This document shows positions 17,655-27,373 of a DNA stretch of 64,000 bases, piece after piece. The stretch spans positions 1,116,001 through 1,180,000 of the forward strand of contig AP027925.1 of assembly GCA_036322875.1 (NCBI GenBank), in the 5' to 3' direction. The notes beneath the pieces are model-generated. The model was not told the DNA's origin. It ran no database searches and was given only the letters and a program-made list of their open reading frames with translations. Within the stretch, counting starts at the first letter, position 1. Every line of letters begins with the position of its first letter. The position numbers and the translations under genes were made by a program. This stretch comes from Paraimprobicoccus trichonymphae. Its GTDB lineage: Bacteria; Bacillota; Clostridia; Oscillospirales; Acutalibacteraceae.

Positions 17655-19049
17655 ATGAAAAAATTTTTCAAAACGTTTTGGTTTTCTACGGTATTTGTTT
17701 TTGTTTCAAACTTTTTAATAATGGAATACAAGACTAATAGAGAATATGAAAATGAAGAAAATTTGCCATATTCTGTATCTATGATATTATCATCAATATC
17801 TGATGTTTATTTAAAAATAAAGAATTATTTTACTTTAAGCAATTTACAAGAAAGTAATTTAACGACTGAAATGACACCTTTTGAAACACAATTTTCTATA
17901 GATCAGCAAAAAACAATTTGTATAGGAGAATCCTTAAAATATATAAGATTTAACGTAGCACAGTTTAACTTAACTTTGGAAGATCAAATTAAATACAGAA
18001 ATTGGGGTTTTCAAGGAACAATTGATTATTCTGATCCACAAAATGTTTTAGGATTTTCAGAATATGAATTTCGGGAAAATTTCAAAGATTATTGTTTTCA
18101 AGATCAAGATGCTTACTGTTACATTATAGATATAAAAGGAAATCCTCATTGTGCCGGTAGATTCAGAATGCCACTTTATGGGGACTTAAAACTATATAAT
18201 TTCGAAGATACCTCAGAAGAAAAAATTCCTGGAAGAATGTTTTTTATTTATTCTAGTGGCAGTAAAAAATTATTAGATGTAACAAATATACTTGACAGTT
18301 GTTTTTTTGACTTATCAAATCCTGCTTCTAACCATAATTTAATTGAAACAATAGGAGCAAATCATAATAGTGCAAAAAACCCTTTAATGTTAGGTTATTA
18401 TTATACTGATCCAACCCAAGGCCCTTGGTTTATGAAAAAAGTTCCATACACAAGTTTTTGGTTATTGCATGTAATAAATCATGACCAGTCTTTCAGTTTA
18501 TTTCCTAAAAATATAGCAACTAAAAACGGATATGTAATAAAAGAAAATAACACAGAAAAATTTATTTTAGAATTAGATGATAAACTATTTAGAGCTGGAA
18601 TAGTAGAAGACGCTCCGATAGCACTTTGGGGTGGTGAAAACAAATTTCAGCCTTACCAATATAACGAATTTCTCAACAAGAATATTAATATCTATATAAC
18701 GGCAGCTATACCTTTGAATTATGCAGGAACAAAGTTTTCAGATGAAACTGTAATATCTCATTTAAGACGTCATTATTTAGAACTATTCTTATACTGTAAA
18801 ATTAAAAAAATAAAAAAAGCTTGTATATCTTTAATTGGGACAGGAGTTTTCAATGTTAAACGAAGTTTTCATATTAAAGTTTTACAAGAATTAATTGAAA
18901 AAATGCAAGACAGTGGAACGATTTATTTCTTTAATTTATTTAATAAAGTTGAAAATGACGATAATTTTAGTTCTTTAGGATCTATAATTGACACAAAAGA
19001 CTTTGATAATTATCAAAGCCTTTATGATTATTGTTTAAAATTAAACTAA
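17655..19049 (+). CDS. Exported protein of unknown function, possible macro-like C-terminus
   Basis: 464 residues. ATG 17655 follows AAGATGTGAATT. The N-terminus (MKKFFKTFWFSTVFVFVSNF) is a signal peptide or signal anchor, so the chain acts outside the cytoplasm. The middle is rich in aromatic residues. Residues 350-430 read YITAAIPLNYAGTKFSDETV, then a helix HLRRHYLELFLYCKIKK, then ACISLIGTGVFNVKRSFHIK. An Ala-Asn-like strand, a helix and a strand ending in IGTGVF with a following helix recall the last part of macro (ADP-ribose-binding) domains, but the typical NAAN strand and the first Gly-rich loop are not clear. No family is assigned with confidence. The gene is alone, with long AT-rich flanks. 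Confidence 0.5.
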   Translation: MKKFFKTFWFSTVFVFVSNFLIMEYKTNREYENEENLPYSVSMILSSISDVYLKIKNYFTLSNLQESNLTTEMTPFETQFSIDQQKTICIGESLKYIRFNVAQFNLTLEDQIKYRNWGFQGTIDYSDPQNVLGFSEYEFRENFKDYCFQDQDAYCYIIDIKGNPHCAGRFRMPLYGDLKLYNFEDTSEEKIPGRMFFIYSSGSKKLLDVTNILDSCFFDLSNPASNHNLIETIGANHNSAKNPLMLGYYYTDPTQGPWFMKKVPYTSFWLLHVINHDQSFSLFPKNIATKNGYVIKENNTEKFILELDDKLFRAGIVEDAPIALWGGENKFQPYQYNEFLNKNINIYITAAIPLNYAGTKFSDETVISHLRRHYLELFLYCKIKKIKKACISLIGTGVFNVKRSFHIKVLQELIEKMQDSGTIYFFNLFNKVENDDNFSSLGSIIDTKDFDNYQSLYDYCLKLN

Positions 19050-19150
19050 TTAACACATATTGAACGTGATTCCGTCTGGTACTTTTATTTTTAATATTTA
19101 TTGCAATATTTATATTATAATAAATTTTATTTTATGTAAATAAACTCTAG

Positions 19151-20305
19151 TTAAACTAATTTTTCGAAAATTATATTTTCTTTTGTGATTTTATCTGCCT
19201 TTATGATATCTTGAACAGTGTGAATACTCTCAAATTTGTAATTTTCCAATATTTTCTCTATGATTTCAAAAATTTCTAAAAATTTTATTTTTTTATTTAA
19301 AAATAGATCCACAGCTTTTTCATTAGCAGAGTTTATTACAACTGGCATTGTCCCACCGATTTTTATAGCATTTCTACAAATATTAATTAATTTAAATAAT
19401 TTATAATCAGGTTCAAAAAAAGTTAGTTTTTGATATTTAGTTAAATTTAAACTTTCTGAAATATCAGAATTTACTCTTTCTGGATATGTCAAAGCATATT
19501 GAATAGGTATTTTCATATCTGGAATACTCATTTGAGCTAGGACAGAATTGTCTATAAATTCTACCATAGAGTGAATTATACTTTCTCTATGAATTATCAC
19601 ATCTATATTTTCTGCGTCTATATTAAATAATCTAGCTGCTTCAATTATTTCCAATCCTTTATTCATCATAGTAGCCGAATCTATAGTGATTTTTTTACCC
19701 ATTTTCCAATTTGGATGATTCAATGCTTGCTTAAGACTCACAGATTCTAAATCCCTGTAGCTTTTTCCAAAAAATGGTCCTCCAGAAGCTGTTAGTATAA
19801 GTTTTTTTATCTCTTTTTTATTTTTATAATTATTTAAACACTGAAATATAGCAGAATGCTCGCTATCAATTGGTATAATTTTAGATTTATTTTTTATTAT
19901 TATTTTATTTATAATTTCTCCGCCAACAACAAGAGCTTCTTTATTAGCTAAAGCAACATCTTTCCCAGAACTTAAAGCACTTAATGTTGGAAATAACCCT
20001 ACCATACCCATTACAGAATTTAAAACTAAATCTGAATCATTACAGCTGGCAATTTCACAAAGACCATTCAGACCTTCTAAAATCTCCAAAAACAAATCTC
20101 TAGTATTTTCTTTTAAAATTTTAGCAAACCTTTTATCAAAAACCGAAACTTTATGCACCTTAAATTCTCGAATTTGCTGTTCTAACAATTTGATATTTTT
20201 ATTGGTTGCTAGAGAATCTATTTTAAAATTTAATTTTTTTATTACCCCAATTGCTTGAATTCCTATTGAACCTGTAGAACCTAATAATGTAACTTTTTTG
20301 ATCAA
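19151..20305 (-). CDS. dxr: 1-Deoxy-D-xylulose 5-phosphate reductoisomerase
   Basis: Second step of the MEP isoprenoid pathway, giving MEP from DXP with NADPH. 384 residues, normal length. The TTG start gives MIKKVTLLGSTGSIGIQAIG, the NADPH-binding N-terminus. Other blocks are ALANKEALVVGG, IPIDSEHSAIFQC (metal and substrate), LTASGGPF, the flexible-loop region NHPNWKMGKKITIDSATMMN and VIIHRESIIHSMVEF. The usual Clostridia neighbours (cdsA, rseP) are absent, so the ancestral operon is broken. It supports undecaprenyl-phosphate supply for the wall. Confidence 0.96.
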   Translation of the reverse strand: MIKKVTLLGSTGSIGIQAIGVIKKLNFKIDSLATNKNIKLLEQQIREFKVHKVSVFDKRFAKILKENTRDLFLEILEGLNGLCEIASCNDSDLVLNSVMGMVGLFPTLSALSSGKDVALANKEALVVGGEIINKIIIKNKSKIIPIDSEHSAIFQCLNNYKNKKEIKKLILTASGGPFFGKSYRDLESVSLKQALNHPNWKMGKKITIDSATMMNKGLEIIEAARLFNIDAENIDVIIHRESIIHSMVEFIDNSVLAQMSIPDMKIPIQYALTYPERVNSDISESLNLTKYQKLTFFEPDYKLFKLINICRNAIKIGGTMPVVINSANEKAVDLFLNKKIKFLEIFEIIEKILENYKFESIHTVQDIIKADKITKENIIFEKLV

Positions 20306-20534
20306 ATTTTTATCTTCTTTTTATATTATTATAGTAAAAATTCATTAATTATTTAACATTTTAATATTTATATATATAAAATATATATTCTTAATTATTA
20401 TATCAAAACCATATTTAAATTGTCAAATACTTGTAAATTTTTTAAAATCGATATTATTCTTTATTTTTGATACTTTAATTTATTTGTATAAATTCTAATA
20501 AAATAATTAATCGTGAAATGTCCTGAAAACATAG

Positions 20535-21194
20535 CTAAAGGAACATTTCGATTTTTTCGAGAGAAAGATAATATGTTTCAGGATTTTTCAAATCGATGTA
20601 AACTGGAAAACTGGTTATACCTAATTTGTCAATAATTATTTCAGGATTCTGTCTAATTGTCTCACTTTTAAAAAAATGTTGTATTTCGCTAAATGGGTCA
20701 ACCCACCTACAAACTATATAATATTCTAGCTCTTTAGAATGATTATTCATATTCACCTTGATAAACTCAGAAATTATAGGTGGAAATTTTTTAAGTGATT
20801 TTATTTGATATTTTTGTCGCATGTTGATATATAACAAACAAACGCTCACGCAACTTAAAATTAATCCAAACGAAATTATAAATATATAAAAAACGCGAGA
20901 TGGCACTAATATATTATTTGGGTTATCAGGATTATAGTAAATGAGTAAATTTTTACCTACGTACATACTAGAATCATAAAAATTAATCTTACTTTCATAT
21001 TTTTTGTCATTTATAGTATATTCAAAGTACACAGTGTAAATATTTTTGTGATTATCGTTTTTGTGTATTTCTATATTGCTAATCATGGCAATGACTTCTT
21101 TTGCACTTTTTTTAAAATTAAACTCCTCATAATATTTTGATACACCTATATAAAAAAAGAACAACCCAAGTGTAATCGTAAATAATAACACCAT
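20535..21194 (-). CDS. DUF3592-type membrane protein
   Basis: 219 residues with two hydrophobic segments (about 1-17 and 103-125). Between them lies a beta-rich domain, YTVYFEYTINDKKYESK followed by VGKNLLIYYNPDNPNNILVP. The pattern of a Tyr-x-Val-x-Phe strand, then a Lys-Tyr-rich strand, then (V/I)YYNP-x-NP is the DUF3592 signature. Function of the family is unknown. The C-terminal 70 residues form a second soluble part with EYYIVCRWVDPF and PVYIDLKNPETYYL, which looks like a partial repeat of the same fold. No operon partner. Confidence 0.65.
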   Translation of the reverse strand: MVLLFTITLGLFFFYIGVSKYYEEFNFKKSAKEVIAMISNIEIHKNDNHKNIYTVYFEYTINDKKYESKINFYDSSMYVGKNLLIYYNPDNPNNILVPSRVFYIFIISFGLILSCVSVCLLYINMRQKYQIKSLKKFPPIISEFIKVNMNNHSKELEYYIVCRWVDPFSEIQHFFKSETIRQNPEIIIDKLGITSFPVYIDLKNPETYYLSLEKIEMFL

Positions 21195-22042
21195 AAAGTC
21201 ACTTTTTTTTTAATTTTACTATTATTTTTTATAGAAATTTTCAATTATTAAAATAACCTCATTTTTTTGAATATTTTGAAAAGACTGTAGTTGTGAAATT
21301 TTACCCCTGTTTATTCACAAAAAATTTGAATCCGACAAAAGGAATGAACCACTTAATTTCAAAAAGTATTCGTTCCGCCTTATGGATCAAAACTATAATT
21401 TTTTTATTAGATCTTGGTAGAACGATTTTTATGCATTATTTAATGATTTTGATAATTTTTTTAGTTTGTCTCTAGATTGACTGTTTTCGCCCATTTTTTT
21501 CGAACTAATAAAATCTGGTTTTTACTATATTTTTTTCTGATTTTTGCTGACATATTGCCAAAACTTATAGTCATGAATGTTAATGTTCAATTTTTTTGTA
21601 AATTTCGCTTGTTACCTCCATACTATTATTATTATCAAATTTATTTCATTTAAACAGGGATATAAGTAAATTTTTCAATTTATTAAAAACTGCACCAAAT
21701 ATCATAGCATACTGAATTTAAGAAGTGATCCATTTAGTTAAAATAATAGTTGAAAAATCTACCGCCACGAGTGTGACATCGTACAAATTTTTTGGTTTTA
21801 TAAATCTACAGCACATATTTTGGTAGTTCCTATTACATTGTATGTATGTTAACACAATTCGCATATTTTCAATATCATTTGTTAAAAAATTGATTAATAT
21901 TGAGATATACAATTTATTAAAAAATATTTTTAAGCGTAGTTTTAAAAAACATTTGAGAATATTTTTTTAATTTAGAAAAAATAAAAGTTGAATTGAAATG
22001 CTTAAAAAGTTAAAACATTTGTTAATTATATAAAACGATAAT
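21195..22042. other. Long stretch without a supported gene
   Basis: AT-rich. A 60-codon frame at 21293-21475 was considered and not accepted. The last part may be the decayed end of an earlier copy of the gene at 22272, because the repeat at 22043 resembles that gene's own 3' flank. Confidence 0.4.
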
Positions 22043-22145
22043 AAACAAATAAAACCAAAAAATACCAATAAAAGGGTTAAAACTCAATTCTAAATGACAA
22101 AAGAAAAATAAAACTTTATTCTTAATTGTATACAAAAAAGTCAAG
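22043..22145 (+). repeat. Direct repeat flanking the gene 22272-23051, left copy
   Basis: About 90 bases are shared with 23023-23114, including ACTCAATTCTAAATGACAA and the following A/T-rich run to AAAAAAGTCAA. The right copy begins inside the last codons of the gene and runs through its 3' flank, so the left copy looks like the 3' remnant of a lost tandem paralogue. Confidence 0.7.
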
Positions 22146-22271
22146 TAAAGTTCTTGTAAGTTTTTTGCTGTATAATATTTTTTATAATTTTCTCAAATTT
22201 TGTGTATAAATATAATCAAAACACTTAAAATATATAAATAAGTTAATATTTTTATCTATGAGAGGTGAATT

Positions 22272-23051
22272 ATGCCAGAAGAAAATTCAAAAAAAAATTC
22301 AAATTATAAATTTTTAAAAAATAAATTATCAGAAATTTTAAAATTAAAAAAAGGAGATAAACTAAAAAAAGAAATTTTAAAATTAGAAAAAAGCCATAAA
22401 CTAAAAATTGAAAAATTCGAAAAGGGGAATCTTGTCTTCTGTAGATTTAAAAAATTTGAAACAGCAATGGGTAAAGAAGAAATAGGAACTAATTCTACTA
22501 AAAAACAAGCAAATAATTTAAAAAGTTTTATAGATATTGATTTTTATGGTGAAGAAGGAAAAAAAGATTTAAAAAACCGTTTAAAGGAGGCGGTTTTTCA
22601 TTCTGAAAATCAAATTTCGAATAAGTTAAATACTCACGCTGAAAATGGTATAAAACTTGCTGAAGGTTTAAAAAAGGCTTGCGATAATTATATTAAAACT
22701 TTAGAAAATGAAAGTCCACCAAAATTAGGAATAGGAAAAGGTAAATATTTAAATTATGTTTCATTTTTTGATAAAAAAGTGCAATTTATAACTAATTTAA
22801 CAGTGTGTAGTATTAATTTAATATCAAAATATGCTAAAAATGGTGAATACGTAAAGAATAAATTTGAAAAAGTTGTTTCAGAATGTAAACTTTCGTATGG
22901 TGCTAAGCCCATTATAGATGCAAAAACAATTGAAGAAAAAGAAAAACCAAAATATGATAAGTTAGATGACGGTATTAAAAAAGCAACATATAACTTAGTT
23001 CTAGATAAAATTAAATTTTTTAGAATAAATAAAACCCAAAACTGCCAATAA
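22272..23051 (+). CDS. Lysine-rich cytosolic protein of unknown function
   Basis: 259 residues, about a quarter lysine. ATG 22272 follows GAGAGGTGAATT. There is no signal peptide or membrane segment except a mildly hydrophobic stretch (FITNLTVCSINLISKYA). The N-terminal 50 residues are highly helical and charged (ILKLKKGDKLKKEILKLEK). Family not recognised. A promoter-like TTGTAA / TATAAT pair lies near 22154-22176. Direct repeats on both sides and the IS605 relic immediately downstream indicate a recently rearranged locus. It resembles in style, though not clearly in sequence, the lysine-rich genes at 35023 and 51333. Confidence 0.5.
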   Translation: MPEENSKKNSNYKFLKNKLSEILKLKKGDKLKKEILKLEKSHKLKIEKFEKGNLVFCRFKKFETAMGKEEIGTNSTKKQANNLKSFIDIDFYGEEGKKDLKNRLKEAVFHSENQISNKLNTHAENGIKLAEGLKKACDNYIKTLENESPPKLGIGKGKYLNYVSFFDKKVQFITNLTVCSINLISKYAKNGEYVKNKFEKVVSECKLSYGAKPIIDAKTIEEKEKPKYDKLDDGIKKATYNLVLDKIKFFRINKTQNCQ

Positions 23052-23114
23052 AAAGGTTAAGACTCAATTCTAAATGACAAGAAAAAAATAAAATTTTATT
23101 CTTATTTATATATA
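23023..23114 (+). repeat. Direct repeat flanking the gene 22272-23051, right copy
   Basis: Matches 22043-22145; it starts in the last codons of the gene. Confidence 0.7.
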
Positions 23115-23120
23115 AAAAAA

Positions 23121-23342
23121 GTCAACCTGACTAGCAAGAAATTTTGTGACTTAAGTCATGAGAGGAATTGCGTTCTAATATAAATAATGCTCGACAGTTA
23201 TTATTTGATTATGATACAATCATTTTAGTATTCTCGCAACGATGGGAATTTGCGGATGTGGAGATGATACAAGACGTTCTAAATTATAACGCAATTTTCA
23301 GAGAAGCACCAAGCCTCTGACCTTGGTCAGAGGCAGTTGACG
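23121..23342 (+). repeat. IS200/IS605 relic, family B, copy 2
   Basis: Begins with a small palindrome (TGACTTAAGTCA) and ends with the perfect stem CCTCTGACCTTGGTCAGAGG (23314-23333) followed by CAGTTGAC. In one frame before the stem it reads GICGCGDDTRRSKL-stop-RNFQRSTKP, like the degraded end of a TnpB chain, where coding sequence and omega RNA normally overlap. It is an inverted copy of 11090-11285 with extra central sequence. Confidence 0.65.
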
Positions 23343-23920
23343 TAAAGTTTTTAAATGTTTTTTATGATGTTATGATTTGACCTTCTCTGTTTTACGCAAA
23401 TTTTTGATTCAATGTCCGTTGCAGACTAATCTTGTCATAGACTTCATTTTATTTTAAGCTTGAATTCTTGTAAGTATTATAGTACTCATTTAGTATTAGT
23501 AATTTATTATTTTTTTGTCGGTATTTTTTATATTTTAGTACAATTTATCCGACTAAACTAAAATTTATCAATTTTCTCGCTTTTTTTCTATAAAAGATGA
23601 ACAGTGATATTCTGTATTTGAATTATCGAAAAATTCGTCCATCGAACGGATAAATGAATTTTTGACAGTGGCAATTTGATTGTTTTACATTCTTAAGATA
23701 AGTTAAATGTGTTGTTGTTAATACAGTGGCATAGCAGCTATGTTTGAGTGTAGTTAGATTGCTAAGATACCCACAATTTTCCAAAAAATGCAACTGCTTG
23801 ATTGGCCGATATTAAAAAGTCAGAAATAACAACGTGAATAATAAAAATTGAAATTTTGCATATTAATGAATAAAATGAGGATAATAATTGATGTATAATT
23901 ATTGTAAAGAGGTGTTTTAT
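23343..23920. other. Stretch without a recognised gene
   Basis: AT-rich, stops in all frames. It contains the untranslated region of the small membrane protein at 23921. Confidence 0.4.
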
Positions 23921-24109
23921 ATGTATTTTTTAAAGAGAAATTATTGTTGTGAGCCACATCACGGGTTAGGTTTATTTTTTATATTTGGGATAGTAGGTGC
24001 TTTTTTAACATTTGTTTCTATAGTTACAGCTGTTTATATTTTTATGGACAAAAAGAGAAGAAAAGAAGATAAACAAGTTAAAGATTATTTAGACAACTCT
24101 ATTCAATAA
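23921..24109 (+). CDS. Small single-span membrane protein
   Basis: 62 residues from ATG 23921, chosen because AAAGAGGTG lies eight bases upstream; an upstream in-frame ATG lacks such a site. An N-terminal Cys-Cys-x-Pro-His-His patch is followed by one membrane span (LFFIFGIVGAFLTFVSIVTA) and a basic, then acidic tail (KKRRKEDKQVKDYL). Family unknown. A strong terminator follows, which supports a real, independently transcribed gene. Confidence 0.6.
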   Translation: MYFLKRNYCCEPHHGLGLFFIFGIVGAFLTFVSIVTAVYIFMDKKRRKEDKQVKDYLDNSIQ

Positions 24110-24153
24110 ATTGATTTATCTGAAAGTTCATTTTAAGTTAATTTTTGCTTTAA

Positions 24154-24177
24154 AACTCGGTAAGTCCGAGTTTTTTT
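24154..24177 (+). terminator. Strong Rho-independent terminator
   Basis: AACTCGG (24154-24160) pairs perfectly with CCGAGTT (24166-24172), followed by a run of T. Confidence 0.9.
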
Positions 24178-24328
24178 GTCAATTGCATCATAATAACAAA
24201 AATTCCACTCACTATTACAGTTATATAGTAAATCAATTGCACGAAGAGTGACAAAGTAAATATAATCAGATAATTGGTTTGGGCGTCTCAATAATAGTTT
24301 CAAAAATTTTATTAGGTCGGGTGATGTT

Positions 24329-24640
24329 ATGTCAACTCCTCACCATGTAAAGCCCGGAATTCATCATAAAGGTTATATAGATGATGCTCAAATTTATCTT
24401 GCAGATGTAGCGCAAAATATTGATATGCCTTGGAATGTAGTAAATAATATTATTCAAAACACGAGTACTGGAGTTAATGTTCAAATAGGACTTAAACCAG
24501 CAAAAGTGACTTTTTCGTTAGGGTACGCAAATGGAGTCTGACCTACTGGTTTGCAACTTGTCGACGCAGCAATAAATCTACCTGTAAATGAACGCCATGT
24601 GGCTGTTTTGTATTTGCGGAAATCGAGTGTTAAAAGGGGG
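24329..24640 (+). pseudogene. Broken gene of unknown family
   Basis: ATG 24329 starts 70 codons with a normal composition (HHKGYIDDAQIYLADVAQNI, TGVNVQIGLKPAKVTFSLGY). After a TGA at 24539 the same frame continues with PTGLQLVDAAINLPVNERHV. Base composition is richer in GC than the surroundings. I do not recognise it. A truncated acquired gene is the simplest reading. Confidence 0.4.
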
Positions 24641-24779
24641 TTAATTGGCTGTCTATGGCAACTAATGAATTTGCTATATTTAGTGATGCCAATAGTAGCG
24701 CGTTAACGGTGAATTAAACATATGAAATAGATTTTATTTTATGTTTATCGTGAAAAGTAATAATAAAATAATTGTTTTG

Positions 24780-24935
24780 CTACATTTCAATTGCTTCGTT
24801 TTTTTCACCTTCTTTTCCTCGTGCGTCACCAATTGTAATACCTTTTCTTTCAGCACTGTTCATTCTCATAAGTTCATCTCTTATTTTTTGTTCTCTTTGA
24901 TTCGTAAACTGCTCTGATTTTTTTGTTTTTGCTTA
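24780..24935 (-). pseudogene. C-terminal relic of a PD-(D/E)XK (Rpn/PDDEXK_2-type) transposase
   Basis: On the minus strand the frame ends FTNQREQKIRDELMRMNSAE, then RKGITIGDARGKEGEKNEAI and EM-stop. A charged helix, then a short Gly-x-x-Gly-x-Glu-Gly repeat and a final KNEAIEM is typical for the end of these nuclease-like mobile proteins. The catalytic core is missing. Confidence 0.4.
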
Positions 24936-25200
24936 AATTCTTTAAAAAAAACACCAAACAGTGTTAAATTTAAAATACTCAGTGAAAAAATAACAATATT
25001 TTAGTAATCAAATAAATAGCAAAAGTTAGTCGTAAATTTAAATTTTTTAAAATATCACACCAAATTGCAGTAATTTTGAGAAGGTATTACGAATTTTCGA
25101 TAATGAAAGATTAGTAAATTAGCTGATAAAAAAACAATGCGAGTATATGTTATTTCTGATAAAATAAGTATTATCTACTTATTTTTAGGTTTGGAGAGTT

Positions 25201-26919
25201 GTGTTGAGAATGATATCAGAAATAGATTTAGGAATATGGTCTATAATTCCACCTTTTGTAGCAATTGTATTAGCTATGATAACAAAAAAAGTTATGGTTT
25301 CTCTGATTTCAGGGGTTGTGTCAGGAGTACTTATATATTCTGTATATTCTAAATTGGGGATTTTAAGTGTTTTTAACTTAATTCTTGAAATTACTTATAA
25401 AAATATATCAAAAAATTTTTTAACAATATTGTTTACTGTCAATTTAGGAATTTTAATTCATTTAATAAGCAATTCCGGAAGTTCTCAAGCGTATACCGAA
25501 TGGGTTTCTAAGAAAATAAAATCAAAGAGATTAGTTCAAATTATAACTGTTATTTTAGGACTTGCGATGTCTATAGATGATTATTTTAATTGTTTAACGG
25601 TAGGAGCGATAATGAGACCTTTGAGTGAAAAACACAAGGTTTCAAAAGCAAAATTTTCTTATATATTAAATTCAATGTCTTCTCCTGTTTGTGTTATTAT
25701 GCCTATATCTAGTTGGGTAGCACCTATAATTTCTTGTATAGATTCTACTGGATTGAACGGAATGTCCGTGTTTTTAGAGGGTATATTTTATAATTTCTAT
25801 TCTTTGTTTACCATAATTTTTATATTTTTAATAGTTTCGTTTTCTATCGATTTTGGGTCTATGAAAAAATTTGAAATAAATTCACCAAAAAATGAAGATA
25901 ACTTAAAAAAAGTTGATAATTTAGACAATTCACTCAAAAATGGAAAAATCGTAGATTTAATATTACCTATTTTAGTACTAGTTTTCGTTTCAGTGTTTTT
26001 TATGTTGTATACTGGTGGATATTTTTGTTCCAACGTAACTTACTTAAGTGCGACTATAGATATAGCTATATTAATTTCAGCTATTTATGCCTTAATCGAG
26101 TATATCCCTAAAAAAAGTACTAGTTTTAAAAATTTTATTCATAATACATCCAAAATTAACTTAACTTTGGTGATTTTAAGTTCAATAATTATAATTTTAT
26201 ATTTGGTTATGTATATAGTAGGAGCTCTTACATCTGGTATTTCTGTAAGAGATGCTTTTAGTAATACGGATTCAAGCATTTCAATTACATTAGGAACCCT
26301 TTTTTCATTATTTACAACTTTTTTCTTATATATTCCAAAAAAAATTATAAATATTAAAGATTTTTTAAATGGTGCATGCCAAGGACTGAAATCCATGACG
26401 GGATCTTTAGGGTTTTTGATTCTAGCATGGTTTATAAGTGACATATGTAGAGAATATTTAGGAACTGGAAATTATATAGCTAATCTAGTTTTAAAATTTA
26501 ATGTCCCTCCTGTGATTATTCCTTTTATAGTATTTATATTTTCAGGAATTTTATCATTTTCTATTGGCACTTCATGGGGGACTTTTGGAATATTGATACC
26601 TATAGTAAGCATGATATGTCAAAAAGTTGCTCCAGATATAACAATTTTGTCTATATCAGCAGTTCTAGCAGGTTCTGTTTTTGGAAATCATTGTTCACCT
26701 ATATCTGAAGTCGCTATTTTATCTTCTACTGCTTCAGGATGCAACCACATGTGTCATATATCAAGTCAAATGCCTTATTGTATATTAGTAGCTGTAATTT
26801 CAGCTGTAGGATATTTAATTTCTGGAATAACTAAAAATATAATTTTGAGTTTTGGGATTTGTTTATTAATATTAGTTACTTTTCTATTAGTAATCAAATT
26901 TAGTAACAAAAAAATTTAA
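25201..26919 (+). CDS. nhaC: Na+/H+ antiporter, NhaC family
   Basis: 572 residues, polytopic. The GTG start at 25201 has GGAGAG just upstream. Family blocks include GSSQAYTEWVSKKIKSKRL, the highly conserved LGLAMSIDDYFNCLTVG with its charged pair, MSSPVCVIMPISSWVAP, FSIGTSWGTFGILIPI and FGNHCSPISEVAILSS. NhaC-type carriers exchange Na+ (or take up amino acids with Na+) across the inner membrane. Substrate cannot be fixed from sequence alone; the family also contains proteins of other specificity. Length is somewhat longer than the usual 450-520 because of a Lys/Asp-rich loop around residues 220-245. It stands alone. Confidence 0.85.
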   Translation: MLRMISEIDLGIWSIIPPFVAIVLAMITKKVMVSLISGVVSGVLIYSVYSKLGILSVFNLILEITYKNISKNFLTILFTVNLGILIHLISNSGSSQAYTEWVSKKIKSKRLVQIITVILGLAMSIDDYFNCLTVGAIMRPLSEKHKVSKAKFSYILNSMSSPVCVIMPISSWVAPIISCIDSTGLNGMSVFLEGIFYNFYSLFTIIFIFLIVSFSIDFGSMKKFEINSPKNEDNLKKVDNLDNSLKNGKIVDLILPILVLVFVSVFFMLYTGGYFCSNVTYLSATIDIAILISAIYALIEYIPKKSTSFKNFIHNTSKINLTLVILSSIIIILYLVMYIVGALTSGISVRDAFSNTDSSISITLGTLFSLFTTFFLYIPKKIINIKDFLNGACQGLKSMTGSLGFLILAWFISDICREYLGTGNYIANLVLKFNVPPVIIPFIVFIFSGILSFSIGTSWGTFGILIPIVSMICQKVAPDITILSISAVLAGSVFGNHCSPISEVAILSSTASGCNHMCHISSQMPYCILVAVISAVGYLISGITKNIILSFGICLLILVTFLLVIKFSNKKI

Positions 26920-27373
26920 TTTTTGAATTTTTAGCAGAAACTTATTAAAGCCTATTCATAGAAAATAAGAAATCAAAAATAAAAACAAGGTGTACAAAAG
27001 AAATAAGCTATTTGTCATAGCAAGGAAAAATATATTTAAATCGTTTGATTCTAAAGAATATTTTTTTGATTTCATTAAGTTTTTTAGTTCGTAAGACAGA
27101 CTTTTGTGAAACAATTTGAGCAAGTTCTAAAATTTTTATCAATTTTTTCGTATGCACAAACAAAATAAATTTTTGTATCTTTTCTTCTCTTATTTGTTCC
27201 GACTGACTGCTGGTTGTACTTTATGTCGGCAAGAAATTCGACTTTTTATTGAAATTATATCACTTTTTGTTTCATGTGAACAGGCAATGTTTGCTCCAAA
27301 TTTTAATTAAAATAATAGAAATTATAGTGTAAAATAATACTCAAATTAATATTTAGCGCCGGGAGATAATAAC
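26920..27373. other. Intergenic, possible degraded transposase on the minus strand
   Basis: Between 27240 and 27010 the minus strand is open for about 80 codons, with helical, basic sequence (EEKIQKFILFVHTKKLIKIL, RTKKLNEIKKIFFRIKRF) and no start codon. TGTTCACATGAA lies beside it at about 27272-27283, read on the minus strand, and also at 2054-2065, where a similar element may have been. No family recognised; probably mobile-element debris. Confidence 0.3.

Noticed and set aside
21293..21475. 60-codon open frame
   Set aside because: No ribosome site, no family pattern, surrounded by noncoding sequence; typical chance frame in AT-rich DNA.
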